A stretch of 34,222 bases of DNA from Teratosphaeria epicoccoides (Eukaryota; Ascomycota; Dothideomycetes; Mycosphaerellales; Teratosphaeriaceae): the NCBI GenBank assembly GCA_021401465.1, contig JADDMT010000217.1, positions 1 to 34,222 of the forward strand, written 5' to 3'. The position numbers were made by a program, and so were the translations under genes. The notes beneath the pieces were generated by a model. That model was given only the letters and a program-made list of their open reading frames with translations, searched no databases and had not been told where the DNA came from. Below are positions 1-10,450 of the stretch, piece after piece. How positions within the stretch are numbered: position 1 is the first letter of the stretch; the number at the start of each line of letters is the position of its first letter.

Positions 1-2
1 CT

Positions 3-3000
3 GCGCGGCGCCTATCCGGCGCGGTCCGAGTTAATGGCTCGCTCGAGCTAGTAGACTGTATGTTAGATGACCTTGCGGAGGTTAACGTGATACCCTAGAG
101 GGTAATCGTACGGCTCGGTTTGAAGCCAATCCTAGGAGCCCTGCTGCCTACCATGAAGTCTTTTCGGGGCGAAGGCGCAGCAGCTCGAGGCGCGTACAAC
201 GTGCGCCTCTAACTCGAGGACTCCTCGGGAGAAGTGCGCGAGACTAACGAAGTCTTCTACGCCGAAGACGTTCCTAATGAGGAGCTCCTGCTCGGCCGCC
301 CTTAGCGCCACAAGCAGGGAGTCGTTGTTGATGGAGCTACTAACAACTAGTTCTACAGCTCTATAGGCGAAGTTCCTGCGGTACGGATGCGTGACGCACA
401 CAGCTTCTACAAGGACATGAAGAAGGTCTAATGCGTGTATGCGGTCCGCATATGGAACGTCAAGGAAGACGTTACCCTTCCGCCTAAGTTAGAGGAATAC
501 GCCGACATTTTCGACGCAGAGGCTGCGGCCCATGCCTAGGCCCTAGACGCGGAACATGCGATTAACCTTAAGGAGGGTTACAATCCTCCGCATTGACCTC
601 TGTACCCTATGTCGGAATCGCAGCTCGAAACACTTCGAGACTACCTCTACAAGGCGCAAAGGAACGCGTGGATCTGACGAAGCGACAGCGAGGCTAGAGC
701 GTTAGTTATGTTCGTCCTGAAGAAGGATAACACGCTCCGCCTATGCGTTAACTATAGGGGCCTTAACGCGGTAACCTAGAAGAACCGCTGCCCCCTACTA
801 CTTATTAGCGAGACGCTTGACCGCCTTGGTCGCGCCGCCATCTTCTCGTCTATCGACTTGAAGGACGCCTACTACCGGATACCGATCCGAAAGGGCGACA
901 AGTAGAAGACTGCATTCCGAACGCGGTACGGACACTTCGAGTATACAGTGATGCTGTTTAGCTTGACTAACGCACTAGCGACGTTCCAAGCGTATATTAA
1001 CCGGGCCCTAGCCGGCCTCGTTAACACCTGCTACGTAGTGTATTTAGACGATATACTAGTCTATTCTAACTCGAAGGAGGAGCATATGCGGCATCTAAGT
1101 ATAGTGCTCGAACGGCTCCGCAAGTTCGCCCTCTACGCGAACCTAAAGAAGTGCTCATTCCTGACGGATAGGATTGAGTTTCTCGGATACATCGTCTCTA
1201 CGGAAGGAGTCATCATGGATGACTGAAGGGTGTCCGCAATCGCGGAGTAGCCGCAGCCGACTACCCTCCGAGAAGTGCAGGTGTTCCTAGGATTCACTAA
1301 CTTCTACCGCAGATTCATACGATCTTACTCGAAGATCGTGGCTCCCCTCACGGCCCTCGCAAAGGGCGCGATTCGAGGAAAAAAGCTAGGGAAAGTGCCT
1401 TAGGAGGAGGCTCAGAGTAAGGCCTTCTCTGAACTCAAAGCAGCTTTTTAAACTGCGCCTATACTTCGGCACTTTGACCCCGCTACGAAGATCCGGATAG
1501 AGACCGATGCTTCAAAATTCGCAATAGCCGCAATTATATCGCAGCTCTAGTCGCACGAAGGTAGTGCGCGATGGTACCCGATTACCTTCTAGTCGCGGAA
1601 GATGCAGGGCGCTAAGCTTAACTACGAGACTCACGACCAAGAGCTTTTGGCTATTGTTGACGGCTTCAAGGAGTACCGACACTACCTCGAAGGCGTAGCG
1701 CACCCTATTAAGGTGCTTACTAACCATAACAACCTTCGCGGCTTCATGGGCGTGAAGCAGCTAAGTAGTCGGCAAGCAAGGTAGGCGACTTTCCTCGCTA
1801 GCTTTGACTTCGTTATCTAGCATCGTTCCGGAAAGACGAATCCGGCCGACAGTCCTTCGCGACGACTAGACTACGACACTAGGGAAGAGGGTAACTGACA
1901 GCTTCTCCCTACGCTGCAAACGAAGCTTGCAGTTTAGGGCGGCGATCCATCGTTAGCTCCTCTTGTAGGCCGACTGCGGGTCTAATGGGGCCTCACGGCC
2001 TCCGCTAGTGACGAACCCTCCTATCTGGCAGTTGTGGCGACCGTGTCTAGCTCGATCCGTGCGGTAGTTAACTAGCTCACATGCGGTAAGCATGCGATGT
2101 CTAAAGAACCCTTTGAAGAAGTCTCGAGACTTATTTAGCGGTTGCAAGAGCGAGAACCGGAGTTGATTAATAAGGGTGTAGCCCTCTAGGACACTGCAGG
2201 CGGTCCGAAGTACTAGACCAAGTCGGGCGATTTGTAGTACTTTGACAATAGGCTCTACGTACCCGCTAACCGCGCACTCTGTTCGCAGCTCTTCCGTATT
2301 CATCATGACGATGAACTCGCGGGCCATTTTGGCGTAGAGAAGACGAACGCACTTCTCGGACGCAAATACTAGTAGCCTACGCTAGAACAGGATGTCTCTG
2401 ACTATGTCAAATCCTGCTAGACGTGCCAGATTAGCAAATCTCGGCGCTATCGCCCCTACGGCGATGCTTAGGCGCTCCTACTACTAGAGAGACCATGGTA
2501 AGACTTGACTATGGATTTTATTACCGATTTGCCGCCAGCAAAGTAGAAAGGCAATGTGGTTGATACTGTCCTTGTAGTAGTCGACTAATACTCGAAAATG
2601 AATATCTTCATCCTATGTACGAAAAAGTGCACAAGCGGCGAGCTTGCGTGGCTACTTCGCGACGAAGTCGTACGGCGCTTCAGTGTCCCCCGAAGTATCC
2701 TATTAGATCGAGGTTCTGTCTTTACTAGTAAATACTAGCAAGAATTTGTGTTTAAGGCGCGTGTTAAGCACCGCCTAAGTACAGCATTCTATCTATAGAC
2801 TAATGGTCAGACTAAACGTATGAACTAGACTCTTAAGTAGTACCTTTAGTGCTACTACGCTAAGAACTAGGATGCCTAGGCCGACGCAATTCCTATGGCG
2901 GAATTTGCAGTTAATAACAGCGTGTATGCTGCTATGCGCATGTCGCCATTTTAGATTCTCTATAGCTTTGATCCGGAAATACACCTAGAACCGCCTTAGG

Positions 3001-3617
3001 ACGAGTCTTCTGAGGAGAGGGTGCCGGCCGCCGCGGAATTAGCGCGGCGTATGCGCGAGGTACATTCGGTGCTAATAGAACACTAGAAAAAGGCCTCAGA
3101 ATCCCAGATTAAACATAATAACACCCGTGCTAAACCGATGCAGTACGCAGTTAGTACGAAGGTGTTACTGTCGACGAAGAATCTCAAGCTGAAACTTCCG
3201 AGCAAGAAGATGACGCCAAGGTTCGTCGGACCCTTCCGGATACGCGACGCGATAGGCTCGCAGGCGTACCGGCTATCGTTGCTATCGTCGTATCGTGTGC
3301 ACGACGTCTTCCACGTATCTCTACTCAAACTATGGGTACAGCGCGAGGGCGAAAAGCCCGCGGACCCGATGCTAGTAGCAGAAGAGAACGAAGAGTAGGA
3401 AGTCGGGGGGATTAAGGACAGTATGTAGCGTAAGGGCGCAACGCACTATCTGGTGAAGTAGAAAGGATACCTACCTAAGTACACACAATGGGTTCTAGCC
3501 GAAGACTACAAGAACGCTCCGGAAGCTATTCGTGAATTCAAAGAGCGGAGGAGGCGTAAGCAGGGCTTAAGAAGGTCGATTCGTAGGAAGATAAGGGTTC
3601 TAGAGCAGAAATCTTGA
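3..3617 (+). pseudogene. pol: Chromovirus pol polyprotein, 5'-truncated and mutated
   Basis: A single + frame (codons starting at multiples of 3) gives a weak aspartic-protease-like D-D-x-A-E near 66-80, then RT with the finger motif VNYRGLN near 747 and the catalytic box YLDD at 1041-1052. RNase H starts near 1494 (ETDAS). The integrase zinc finger begins HHDDE at 2301. The DDE core has Asp at 2514 and 2706; the expected third residue 36 codons on (2814-2816) is Lys, not Glu. A chromodomain follows at about 3399-3560 (YLVK.KGY, then EAIREF), and the C-terminus is basic. Chromodomains of this class steer integration to histone-marked chromatin. The frame is interrupted mostly by TAG where Gln or Trp is expected. 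It ends at TGA, which I take as the original stop. It is non-functional as it stands. Confidence 0.9.
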
Positions 3618-3757
3618 CACGTGTATATAGCGCACAACGCGCGAAGCGACAACGAGAAGCAAACGCCCTACTCATACATCATTGATGCCTAAAGGCACAC
3701 CTAGAATAAACCCAAGAAGAACAAGAGACATGCTCGGATTAGCTTCGTAGCTAATGC

Positions 3758-5254
3758 TTAGCGACTACTAGTTAGGGGCTTCCTGACCGAACCCGAAGCA
3801 GGAGAGTCTTTCTTGTTACGGTCCGCTAGGGACTGCCTACCCGCACGGGGTCTACCAAACACCCTGAAGCGACCATGAGTAACGGGGGTAGCAACGCCAC
3901 GAAGAGAGGCCGGCATCTTCTTCTTTAGTAGGTTGCGAGGGAGCTCGTCTTCGGAGCCTATAGTAGCCAGAGAACTAGCGACACCCTCACCGCGCCTAGT
4001 CGCGACGACTACCTCATCCTTAGCATCAGAAGGCGAAGAGACTCGAGCGCGCTTGCGGCTGTCGCGCTCGGCCCTCGAGATCATCTTGCGCTTCTTGACA
4101 CGAGTGTCGACCACATCATCGGACTTAGTGTCTCCCTCAGGCGCAACTAGTGCGGTGACACTATAGCGCGAAGGGATCACGTCAGGACCGAAGGTATCCT
4201 GAACGTCGTCATCCTCCTCATCCTCAAAGATCTGGCCTAGAGGCTTGTGCCTTAGCGTCTTGACAGACGTAGTGCGGGTCGCAAGCAGGGAAGGCTCGGC
4301 TTCCTCGTCGCTGACCTCAATTTCGGCCCTGGCCCTCTTCTTCTTCTTAGACAGTGGCGTCGAGGCGGCGTAGGCGGCGGCGCTACAATGTGTTAGCTGT
4401 ACGCACGCGACAGGATTCGAGTAAGTAACGTACGGCTTAGTCCTCGGGACCGGCTTAGAGGCAGGCTGCCTCTCGGTACGGCGCTAGGGCGTGGCCTTAG
4501 CGGCAGGAGCGGCGAATTGCTTGATGACCTTCTTGCGGATCATCCGCGTTTCGAAGTCATCGTTAATAGAGGCAAGGGCCCCGAGTTGCTGACGCTAACG
4601 GCTAGTCGGATACTTCTCGACGCTAACGTTAGCCTAGCGGAAAAGTCAGCATTTCATACTTAGAGGGTACCCGCACTGTATGCGTACTATGGCGAAGGTC
4701 TCGACCCTAATGGTTAGCACCTTCAAGATCTTCTAGACTAAGTCTGCGATTAGACCCAGACAAACGTTTTCGCCTGTCAGCAGAGAGTCGAAGCGAACGC
4801 CGCCATGAGAACGGTTAGCAGTCGCGGTAAAGCACGAGAGGGCGCCGAGCAGGTAGGCGAGTGCCTCGCGGTACTTGGCCTGTAGCCTGTTTATAGTCGG
4901 AGTGCCTTCGGCAATCCCCTCGTCGCGCGCACTCTAGAAGTCATCGATGTTATGGCAGAGCTAGTTGTACTCGCCATACACCTCTTCAGGGAGGTCTTGG
5001 CATTTTTGATGCTTGCCATTGCAGTTGACATAATTGCGGTAGACACCGCCCTCATCAAACCTGCTGACGCAGATCTCGGCTACGCTTTAGTCAGTACAAG
5101 TCACGCATACCTCGCGGGTAGGGGACGCCTTACTAACACGCGGAGGAGAGATGTGTGCAGCTTGGCTACTAAGGTTGTCGAGGCATCGTCGACACGAGCG
5201 ACGATCGCGGGTAGAGCGAGTAGCGTCGAACTTAGTCTGCAGCACATGAGCCAT
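3758..5254 (-). pseudogene. Antisense Cys-rich accessory ORF of chromovirus 1
   Basis: An unbroken minus-strand frame (498 codons, apart from scattered TAG and one TAA) runs from an ATG at 5252-5254 to a TAA at 3758-3760. The N-terminal quarter is Cys-rich, with CRRC, CVTC and later a C..NC......KCQDLPEE stretch, which suggests zinc binding. A mixed helical middle follows. The C-terminal half is low-complexity and charged: an acidic block (EDEEDDD) and two basic clusters that look like nuclear localisation signals (KKKKRAR; KKRKMISRAERDSRKRAR). It lies tail-to-tail with pol, 141 bp apart, between pol and the 3' LTR, and has its own TATA box upstream. I do not recognise the family with certainty; similar Cys-rich, repeat-borne hypothetical proteins are common in ascomycetes. 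Function is unknown. A DNA- or RNA-binding nuclear accessory protein is an inference. Confidence 0.6.
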
Positions 5255-6039
5255 TGTAGCTAAGACGGGTTAATTGATCTTGATTGATTAATTGAAGAAG
5301 AAGGAGCTCTAGTACAGACCCGCAGACATGGCGAGGCGCAAGCCAAGCGAAGTAGGAGCGGAGGTCGATGTTAGTGTCTTGGAACAGGGAAGTTTGGGGA
5401 GCGACGAGGTTTTTATACCCTCTGACAGCCCCCCTGTTGCCTACCGCAACCGTTGAGCTAGTGACTCGAACCACATGCGCAGAGCACCTGCCTCTAGTTA
5501 ACTTACAAGGGGACCGAATGATGCAATAATGGATAACGCGGCTGTCACGCATGTGCGCCGACCGCACTCGTGCTAGCCTACTAGCATGGAAATGTGGCGA
5601 GGCCCGCGCTAGGAGCGCGCTCCTGCCGTTTCGAGCGGCGCGCGCGGAGCGTCTGCGCACTTTCCTACTACCCCGAGGTTCTGCGACACGTTCTTCACGG
5701 TCACGACTAAATAGGGACGGCCAAGCTACTTGGCGAGGCCGGCGCGCATGCTCGCCCTATAATTTCAAGGATTGACTGAAGTACGTACTCGTGGTTTCCT
5801 GATATCTCGATCTGCATGTGAAGCGAAGGTGTTGCGAAGCCGCCTAACATGTGACGGATTGAAACCCGCCCGAGTTAGCAGCCTCCGCCCCGTACTCACT
5901 ACGAAGGTGTTAAGGTGTACGCATGACACATGTTGCGCAGGCTATCTACCTATTCACCCTTACGCAGTGTGAGCGTGCTACATCCCGTACCCTATATGTT
6001 CCGCGTGCGTTACTTAGTAAGGCTAGGGACATCCTCATA
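5255..6039. other. Spacer between the antisense gene and the 3' LTR of element 1
   Basis: It holds the promoter side of the antisense gene and a GC-rich stretch (about 5540-5680). Short open frames occur on both strands but none has recognisable protein features, and no Pol pol-type domain extends into it. It has fewer TAG/CTA triplets than the pol region. I see no gene here. Confidence 0.5.
5410..5417 (-). promoter_or_regulatory. TATA box of the antisense ORF
   Basis: Minus-strand TATAAAAA lies about 155 bp upstream of the ATG at 5254, followed by pyrimidine-rich sequence suited to transcription initiation. The antisense gene of element B has a TATA box in the same relative setting, which supports a real promoter. 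Confidence 0.5.
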
Positions 6040-6052
6040 GGAGGAGGGGCAG
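6040..6052 (+). promoter_or_regulatory. Polypurine tract of element 1
   Basis: GGAGGAGGGGCAG lies directly before a TGATA that opens a plausible LTR. A purine run next to the 3' LTR is the usual plus-strand primer site of LTR retrotransposons. Confidence 0.5.
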
Positions 6053-6412
6053 TGATACGGTTGATACTAGGGGACCATTTGAACCGCATGGGTTCTAATG
6101 GCCGCCCTTAGCATGCAGTGACCCTGCCACATATGGCAAGGGGGTCCTTCGTACATACGTTGGCTCGTATGTCGTCCGAGTGGGATCAGTTGTCGACGTA
6201 GGACGCCCCCACGTCGCTGACCCTACGGTACCCCTACGGGGTTAGGCTCGGACATGCTTTCCCTAATTGAGGAGCGTCGGGGGTTATAAGCACCCTTAGC
6301 GCCACCTCTGCGATAAGCAGAAAGCAGCGCTGTCTTGTACCTACTGAAAGGTCGGATTACTCTGTCACACTGCGAGATATTTTCATATCATATAGCACAT
6401 ACATCTATATCA
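6053..6412 (+). repeat. Probable 3' LTR of element 1
   Basis: It starts TGATA after a purine tract and ends TATCA, giving a 5-bp terminal inverted repeat and an LTR of about 360 bp. A TATAAG box is at 6285-6290 inside it. An alternative end is the earlier CATATCA near 6390. The partner LTR is outside the window, so the limits are inferred from termini only. Confidence 0.5.
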
Positions 6413-6534
6413 CAGCTACTACTAAGTTCTTAATCTTGTAGAGGAACCACAAGATTCGCAGCTAACTACGGCGGCTACATTGTGTGCTAGGGGTCCCTAA
6501 GCGACTATATGGATATCCGGAGAGTTATAAGACT

Positions 6535-7480
6535 ATGCCTAGCCGCTAAAGCAGTATGCGAATCGACGCTAATAGTCCCTAATTAGCAGCGATTAAGGAA
6601 TACCTTGAAGCTACAGGTTTTAGTAAGTCCTAATCACAGAGCACTTATAGAGTCGCTTGACGTACTAGAGAGCTGTTAAGAGCTCTTTAACTTCGCTTGA
6701 TATGCACGACCCCTACCTAGTACGCCGATTATAGTGTAGTCGTAGTACGCCTTAAGGCACTTTGCTAACTCTTAGCAGTCTTAGCAGATATTAATGAGTA
6801 CCTTCCTGTAGACACATTAGCATAGTACGCTAGTACCTTAGTACAGGTCGGCGTTAATATGGCTACTATTACTAGCGACGCTAATAAGCTAGAGAGTAGT
6901 AGAAGGCTGTATAAGCTTGCCTACTATTACCTCCGTAACTCCGCAAAGGCCTATCTAGATACTAGTAACACTAAGCTAAAGCTAGCATAGTCTGACAAGC
7001 ATTATGTAGTACCTCGCTTCTAACCGAATGTTAATCTACAGGTACATGAGGCTATTAATAGACTAATACTACTACTTCTAGAGTAGATAACATAGCTATT
7101 AGATAGCTTTAACAATGTGTAGCTTATAAGACTGTTAGTGTACTCCTCATTAAATCGAACAAGACTACTACTACTCTATGTCTTTTGCCTGCTAATTGAT
7201 AGGTCTCCTGTAACACTGTTTTTTGATTGATTTAATTACTACCTCTTTGCTTAGTATTATTAAGCTATTATAGCAGAGCTAGCATATCTGTAGCGTATCA
7301 GAGACTAGAGGATAGCTTGTCTAGTATTAGGAACACCCTATGCTCTTTACAATCACGAAGTGCCCTAGTGTAACTACTACTTCATGGTTAATCCTACATA
7401 TCGAGTAATAGTAACGCTAACAACGCCCTAACTAGCAACGTAAGGCCTTTAGGGTAAGTCGTTAGAGGCCTCTGTGATTA
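6535..7480 (+). pseudogene. Unknown ORF of element 2, 5' part
   Basis: From an ATG at 6535 one frame runs about 300 codons with stops that are mostly TAG, plus a TGA near 7225. The product is helical and Leu/Tyr-rich, for example TSDANKLESSRRLYKLAYYY. I recognise no domain. Coding probably passes to another + frame near 7400-7480 through an indel or a lost intron. It may be the N-terminal half of the gene that follows. Confidence 0.4.
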
Positions 7481-9296
7481 CACTACGAGCGCCTACTATG
7501 CCCTAGTTTTGATGGCATTTAACTAACCGTCTAGTCTCGTAGAAGCTAATATTGACTAGACCCCTAGGTCTAACCCTAACCCTAATGCGTCGACTACAGC
7601 TATAACTGCACTACGACTAGCCTCTACTAAGACAAATGCGGGTCTACAACTAACTCTAGAGCCTCATTATCTTCAGGTAGCTCGTGCGAAGCGCTGTCAA
7701 GTAGCTTAAGTCCCTTAAGGACTGCTAGCGTTTACATCCTACGCTAGTATAGCCCCTGTCGCTAATCAAGAGCGTATAGGACATAAACCTCTCCTACTAG
7801 CTAAGGTAACACTACACGGCGGTACCCCTACTAGCTTGTATTATGTAGTCACAGAGCAGCCGTAGCCCTAATCGACACAGGGTAAAGGCAAGGTAGTAAG
7901 AAGCTCTCTTCCGAATCTGCTAGCGCTAGTACCGAAGTGTTTAAGAATTAATCTGAAGGTTTAGAAGCAAGTAAAGACCTTTACCTTGACTAAGTAGCGT
8001 GACAAGGTCGATACTATGTCTGTAGTAGAGCTAGAGCACTAGTGTGACAAGGTAGTAACCTTGTATAACAACGAATATAACGATCTTAAAGACAAACCCC
8101 TACTTATTAACTTTCTGCTAAGTCGTGTTAAGCACGATCATCTTAAGGATATCAAGTTGTTTCTACGATACTAGGGGCACCTCTTCATCGACAGTTAACC
8201 CGTAGATCTAGTTACATGGTAATTCACCGAGATCGATATAGAGCTATATAACGATATCAAGAAGATGCTAGAACTATTTAGGACTCCGCCTAAGGCCGAC
8301 AATAAGTACAATCTCTGGATTAACGTAGTACTCTTCAAAATAGACGCTTAGATAGCTGCTTAGATTACTTACCTTAAGAAGAACGCCCCCTAGTTACTAG
8401 ACAAGCAGCTCGTAAGCAATAACGAGCTAGCAGCTAACAATTTAGACGCTAGTAGATTTAGTCTTATAGACGCCGAGTTCTAAGAGCTCTTAGAAGACTG
8501 TCATGGCTTAGACATTAAAGACAGGCTACCTCTCCTAACACGACAGTATGGTTACGATGTTAGCGACCCTGTTATACACGCCATTCTCGCTAATGATAAG
8601 GCCGCTACTACGAGTCGCTATGTAAGCACATAGCGAGGCTACAAACGAGACCCTTCGTCTAATCTGCTAGTCTAAGCTTTACTAGGTACTCTAGCGCTAC
8701 AAACAATTAGACGAACTATAGAGGTAATCATAGAGGCATTCGACAGTCGAATTATTAAACTAGAGCTAGTCTCTAGCTTAGATGCCCCGCTAGCATATAG
8801 CTCGTAGCAAGGGGTAGATATGTTTGACTTAACTAAGCTCGGTAGTAATAATAAGCTTCTACTACTAGATACCTTCATGAAGAGCTAGAGGGTATTCTTA
8901 CTATACTTAAAGAAGTAGCAGGAGACAAAGGCGTCTAAGTTAGAGCCGATAATTAAACAAGAGCGCTAGTCGCTAGCTCCTTAGGCTACTCATGGTTCTG
9001 CTACTACTACTACTGCTACTAGTATAACTCTAGGACCTCATCTAGCTCCTATAGCCATGACAGCGTTACTAACACTGAAGACTCCGTAGCTAGAGACGCC
9101 GCCGCTAGCTACGAAGCCCCCTGTAGTAAAGACGCCGCTACTAACGACACTGCCGCTAGCTGTAAAGACTAAGAAGCAAGGGGGTAAGAGGAAGAAGGCA
9201 GACAAGCCGCTACTACTATAGCTTGCAGAGTTAATACATGAGCTATAACAGCGCAAGAAGGTGAATTATAAGGATGCCTATAATAGCACGTAGTAA
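7400..9296 (+). pseudogene. Unknown ORF of element 2, 3' part
   Basis: A second + frame (codons at multiples of 3) is open for about 630 codons apart from TAG/TAA, to the stops at 9291-9299. It reads as a genuine protein: an ordered helical body (for example DKPLLINFLLSRVKHDHLKD), a Thr/Pro-rich linker near 9000-9170 (a threonine run from ACTACTACTACT), then a basic tail KKQGGKRKKADK followed by a short helix. I do not recognise it. The basic tail hints at nucleic-acid binding or nuclear import, which is an inference. It converges on the minus-strand Cys-rich ORF. Confidence 0.45.
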
Positions 9297-9483
9297 TGAA
9301 AAGGTTTATTATTAGTCTGGCGTTAGTGTATTACGTAGTTATAGTGTATTTAATAGCAAAATCGCTGAAAAGATATTTAACATGTCTTAATAGTCACTAA
9401 AAAAAGAGTAGAATAAAAATCGAATTATGCTACTTATAGCTAAGTCGTAGTAGGCATTAACATAGTTAACTTGATAGTACTAT

Positions 9484-10300
9484 TTAAATAACGCTAAACC
9501 CCTAAGCTCCTTTGCTATGCTACTACTACTACTACTACTACTACTACATGCTACCTCTAGAGCGCTTATAGCACTCTTCATTAGTATAGTGTAGTAGCGT
9601 AGTACCTGTAAATATAGCCCCCTAGAGTGCCTTAATATAGATCATACTGTCTATAATAGTGTAACTAATGTTAACTGTCCGCTCTATAATAGCATTAAGC
9701 TCTACATGCATTATAGCGAACTAACTATTACTGTAGTCTACAAGACTAGTAACATGCTTTACTAGCATAGCTAACTGCCCCTTAACTACACTAAACCTTG
9801 CTATAATAGACTACACATTACTATTATTATTAACATTATTAATGTCTCTAGTACTACTAAGCATACCCTCTATATTGCTAAGCCGCGTGTTAATGCGCAT
9901 GTCGAATGCGTCTAGTCGTAGTTTAATCGCAGTAAGCCTTAACTTAACTACCCCTATTTTCTCCTTAATTAATAGCTTATACTAGCAATTAGCGTAATAT
10001 CTAACGTGATTATTATGCTTACAGAATGCGCAAGCCGCATTATCATGCTAGGACTAGACCCTACACTTATAACTACACTTAGTACATTCGTTACATAGAT
10101 TAATAGCTAGCTTGCCTTTGTTAGTCTCTATAATATAGCTAGCTATATCATACTTGCGTAGGAGGGTATCTTTCTCCTTGAGGCTAGTGTTGTAATTATA
10201 CTACTAGCTCTCTTTAGACTTATACTACTAATTAGTAGTATTCTTAGTCTCTAGACAGCGTAAACTACTACTACAAGTTAGTAACTACCTCTATAAGTAT
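9484..10300 (-). pseudogene. Cys-rich ORF of element 2 with a mutated polyglutamine tract
   Basis: A minus-strand frame of about 270 codons ends at TAA 9484-9486. It carries a clear Cys/His cluster, CNECTKCSYKCRV then CAFCKHNNH, resembling paired zinc-binding knuckles, followed by a long amphipathic helical part with an Asn-rich linker (NNVNNNSN). Near its C-terminus nine consecutive codons read TAG, which is what a (CAG)9 polyglutamine run becomes under the mutation seen elsewhere here. The start is unclear; the frame is riddled with TAG above about 10250, and a related open frame (PLSTDYVIPSDYYN) lies further upstream near 10400-10460. Function is unknown. It belongs with the other three CxxC ORFs of this window by general design, not by proven homology. 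Confidence 0.5.
9520..9546. repeat. (CTA)9 microsatellite, antisense of a mutated CAG run
   Basis: Nine perfect CTA units. On the minus strand they are in frame with the Cys-rich ORF as nine TAG codons. Confidence 0.9.
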
Positions 10301-10450
10301 ACTGTAAGTGCGGAAACAACTTACACTAGTGCTAGAGGTAGCAGCTTAGGTTCAGGCAAGCTAGTAGTAGATTCTTCAGCTATTTTAGTACCTTGTTAGG
10401 AGTGATATTATAGTAATCTGAGGGTATAACATAGTCAGTTGATAGCGGCG

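Larger units (their letters stand above)
1..6412 (+). mobile_element. Ty3/gypsy chromovirus (element 1), 5' end outside the window
   Basis: An LTR retrotransposon of the chromovirus branch, read on the + strand. The window opens at about the protease. One reading frame then carries reverse transcriptase, RNase H, integrase and a C-terminal chromodomain to a TGA at 3615-3617. Next come an antisense gene (3758-5254), its promoter region, a purine tract (6040-6052) and a probable 3' LTR (6053-6412). The 5' LTR, gag and primer site lie upstream of the window, so the LTR cannot be confirmed by comparison. The element is inactive: many Gln and Trp codons read TAG, and the catalytic Glu of integrase has become Lys. 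Confidence 0.85.
6413..10450. mobile_element. Unclassified decayed element with two convergent genes
   Basis: A CTA/TAG-rich block between the LTR of element 1 and host DNA. It has a long + strand coding stretch (6535 to about 9296) and a converging minus-strand Cys-rich ORF (about 10300 to 9484), separated by about 190 bp. I find no reverse transcriptase YxDD box, integrase or DDE triad, and no clear terminal repeats. It could be an unknown DNA element, a non-autonomous retroelement, or a pair of captured genes. The right edge is set where CTA/TAG density falls, near 10450-10480. Confidence 0.5.

Noticed and set aside
4952..5263. 103-codon + strand open frame
   Set aside because: It is the complement of the Cys-rich N-terminal part of the antisense ORF, which has the better protein features and promoter.
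5540..5680. GC-rich stretch with open frames on both strands
   Set aside because: No domain or start context; better explained as the promoter side of the antisense gene.
6432..6456. 8-bp hairpin (AATCTTGT / ACAAGATT) just after the LTR of element 1
   Set aside because: Short, no T tract or known context; chance is likely in this sequence.
7571..7586. Telomere-like CCCTAA repeats (about two and a half units)
   Set aside because: They lie inside a coding frame (SNPNPN) of element 2 and are too few for a telomere or interstitial array.
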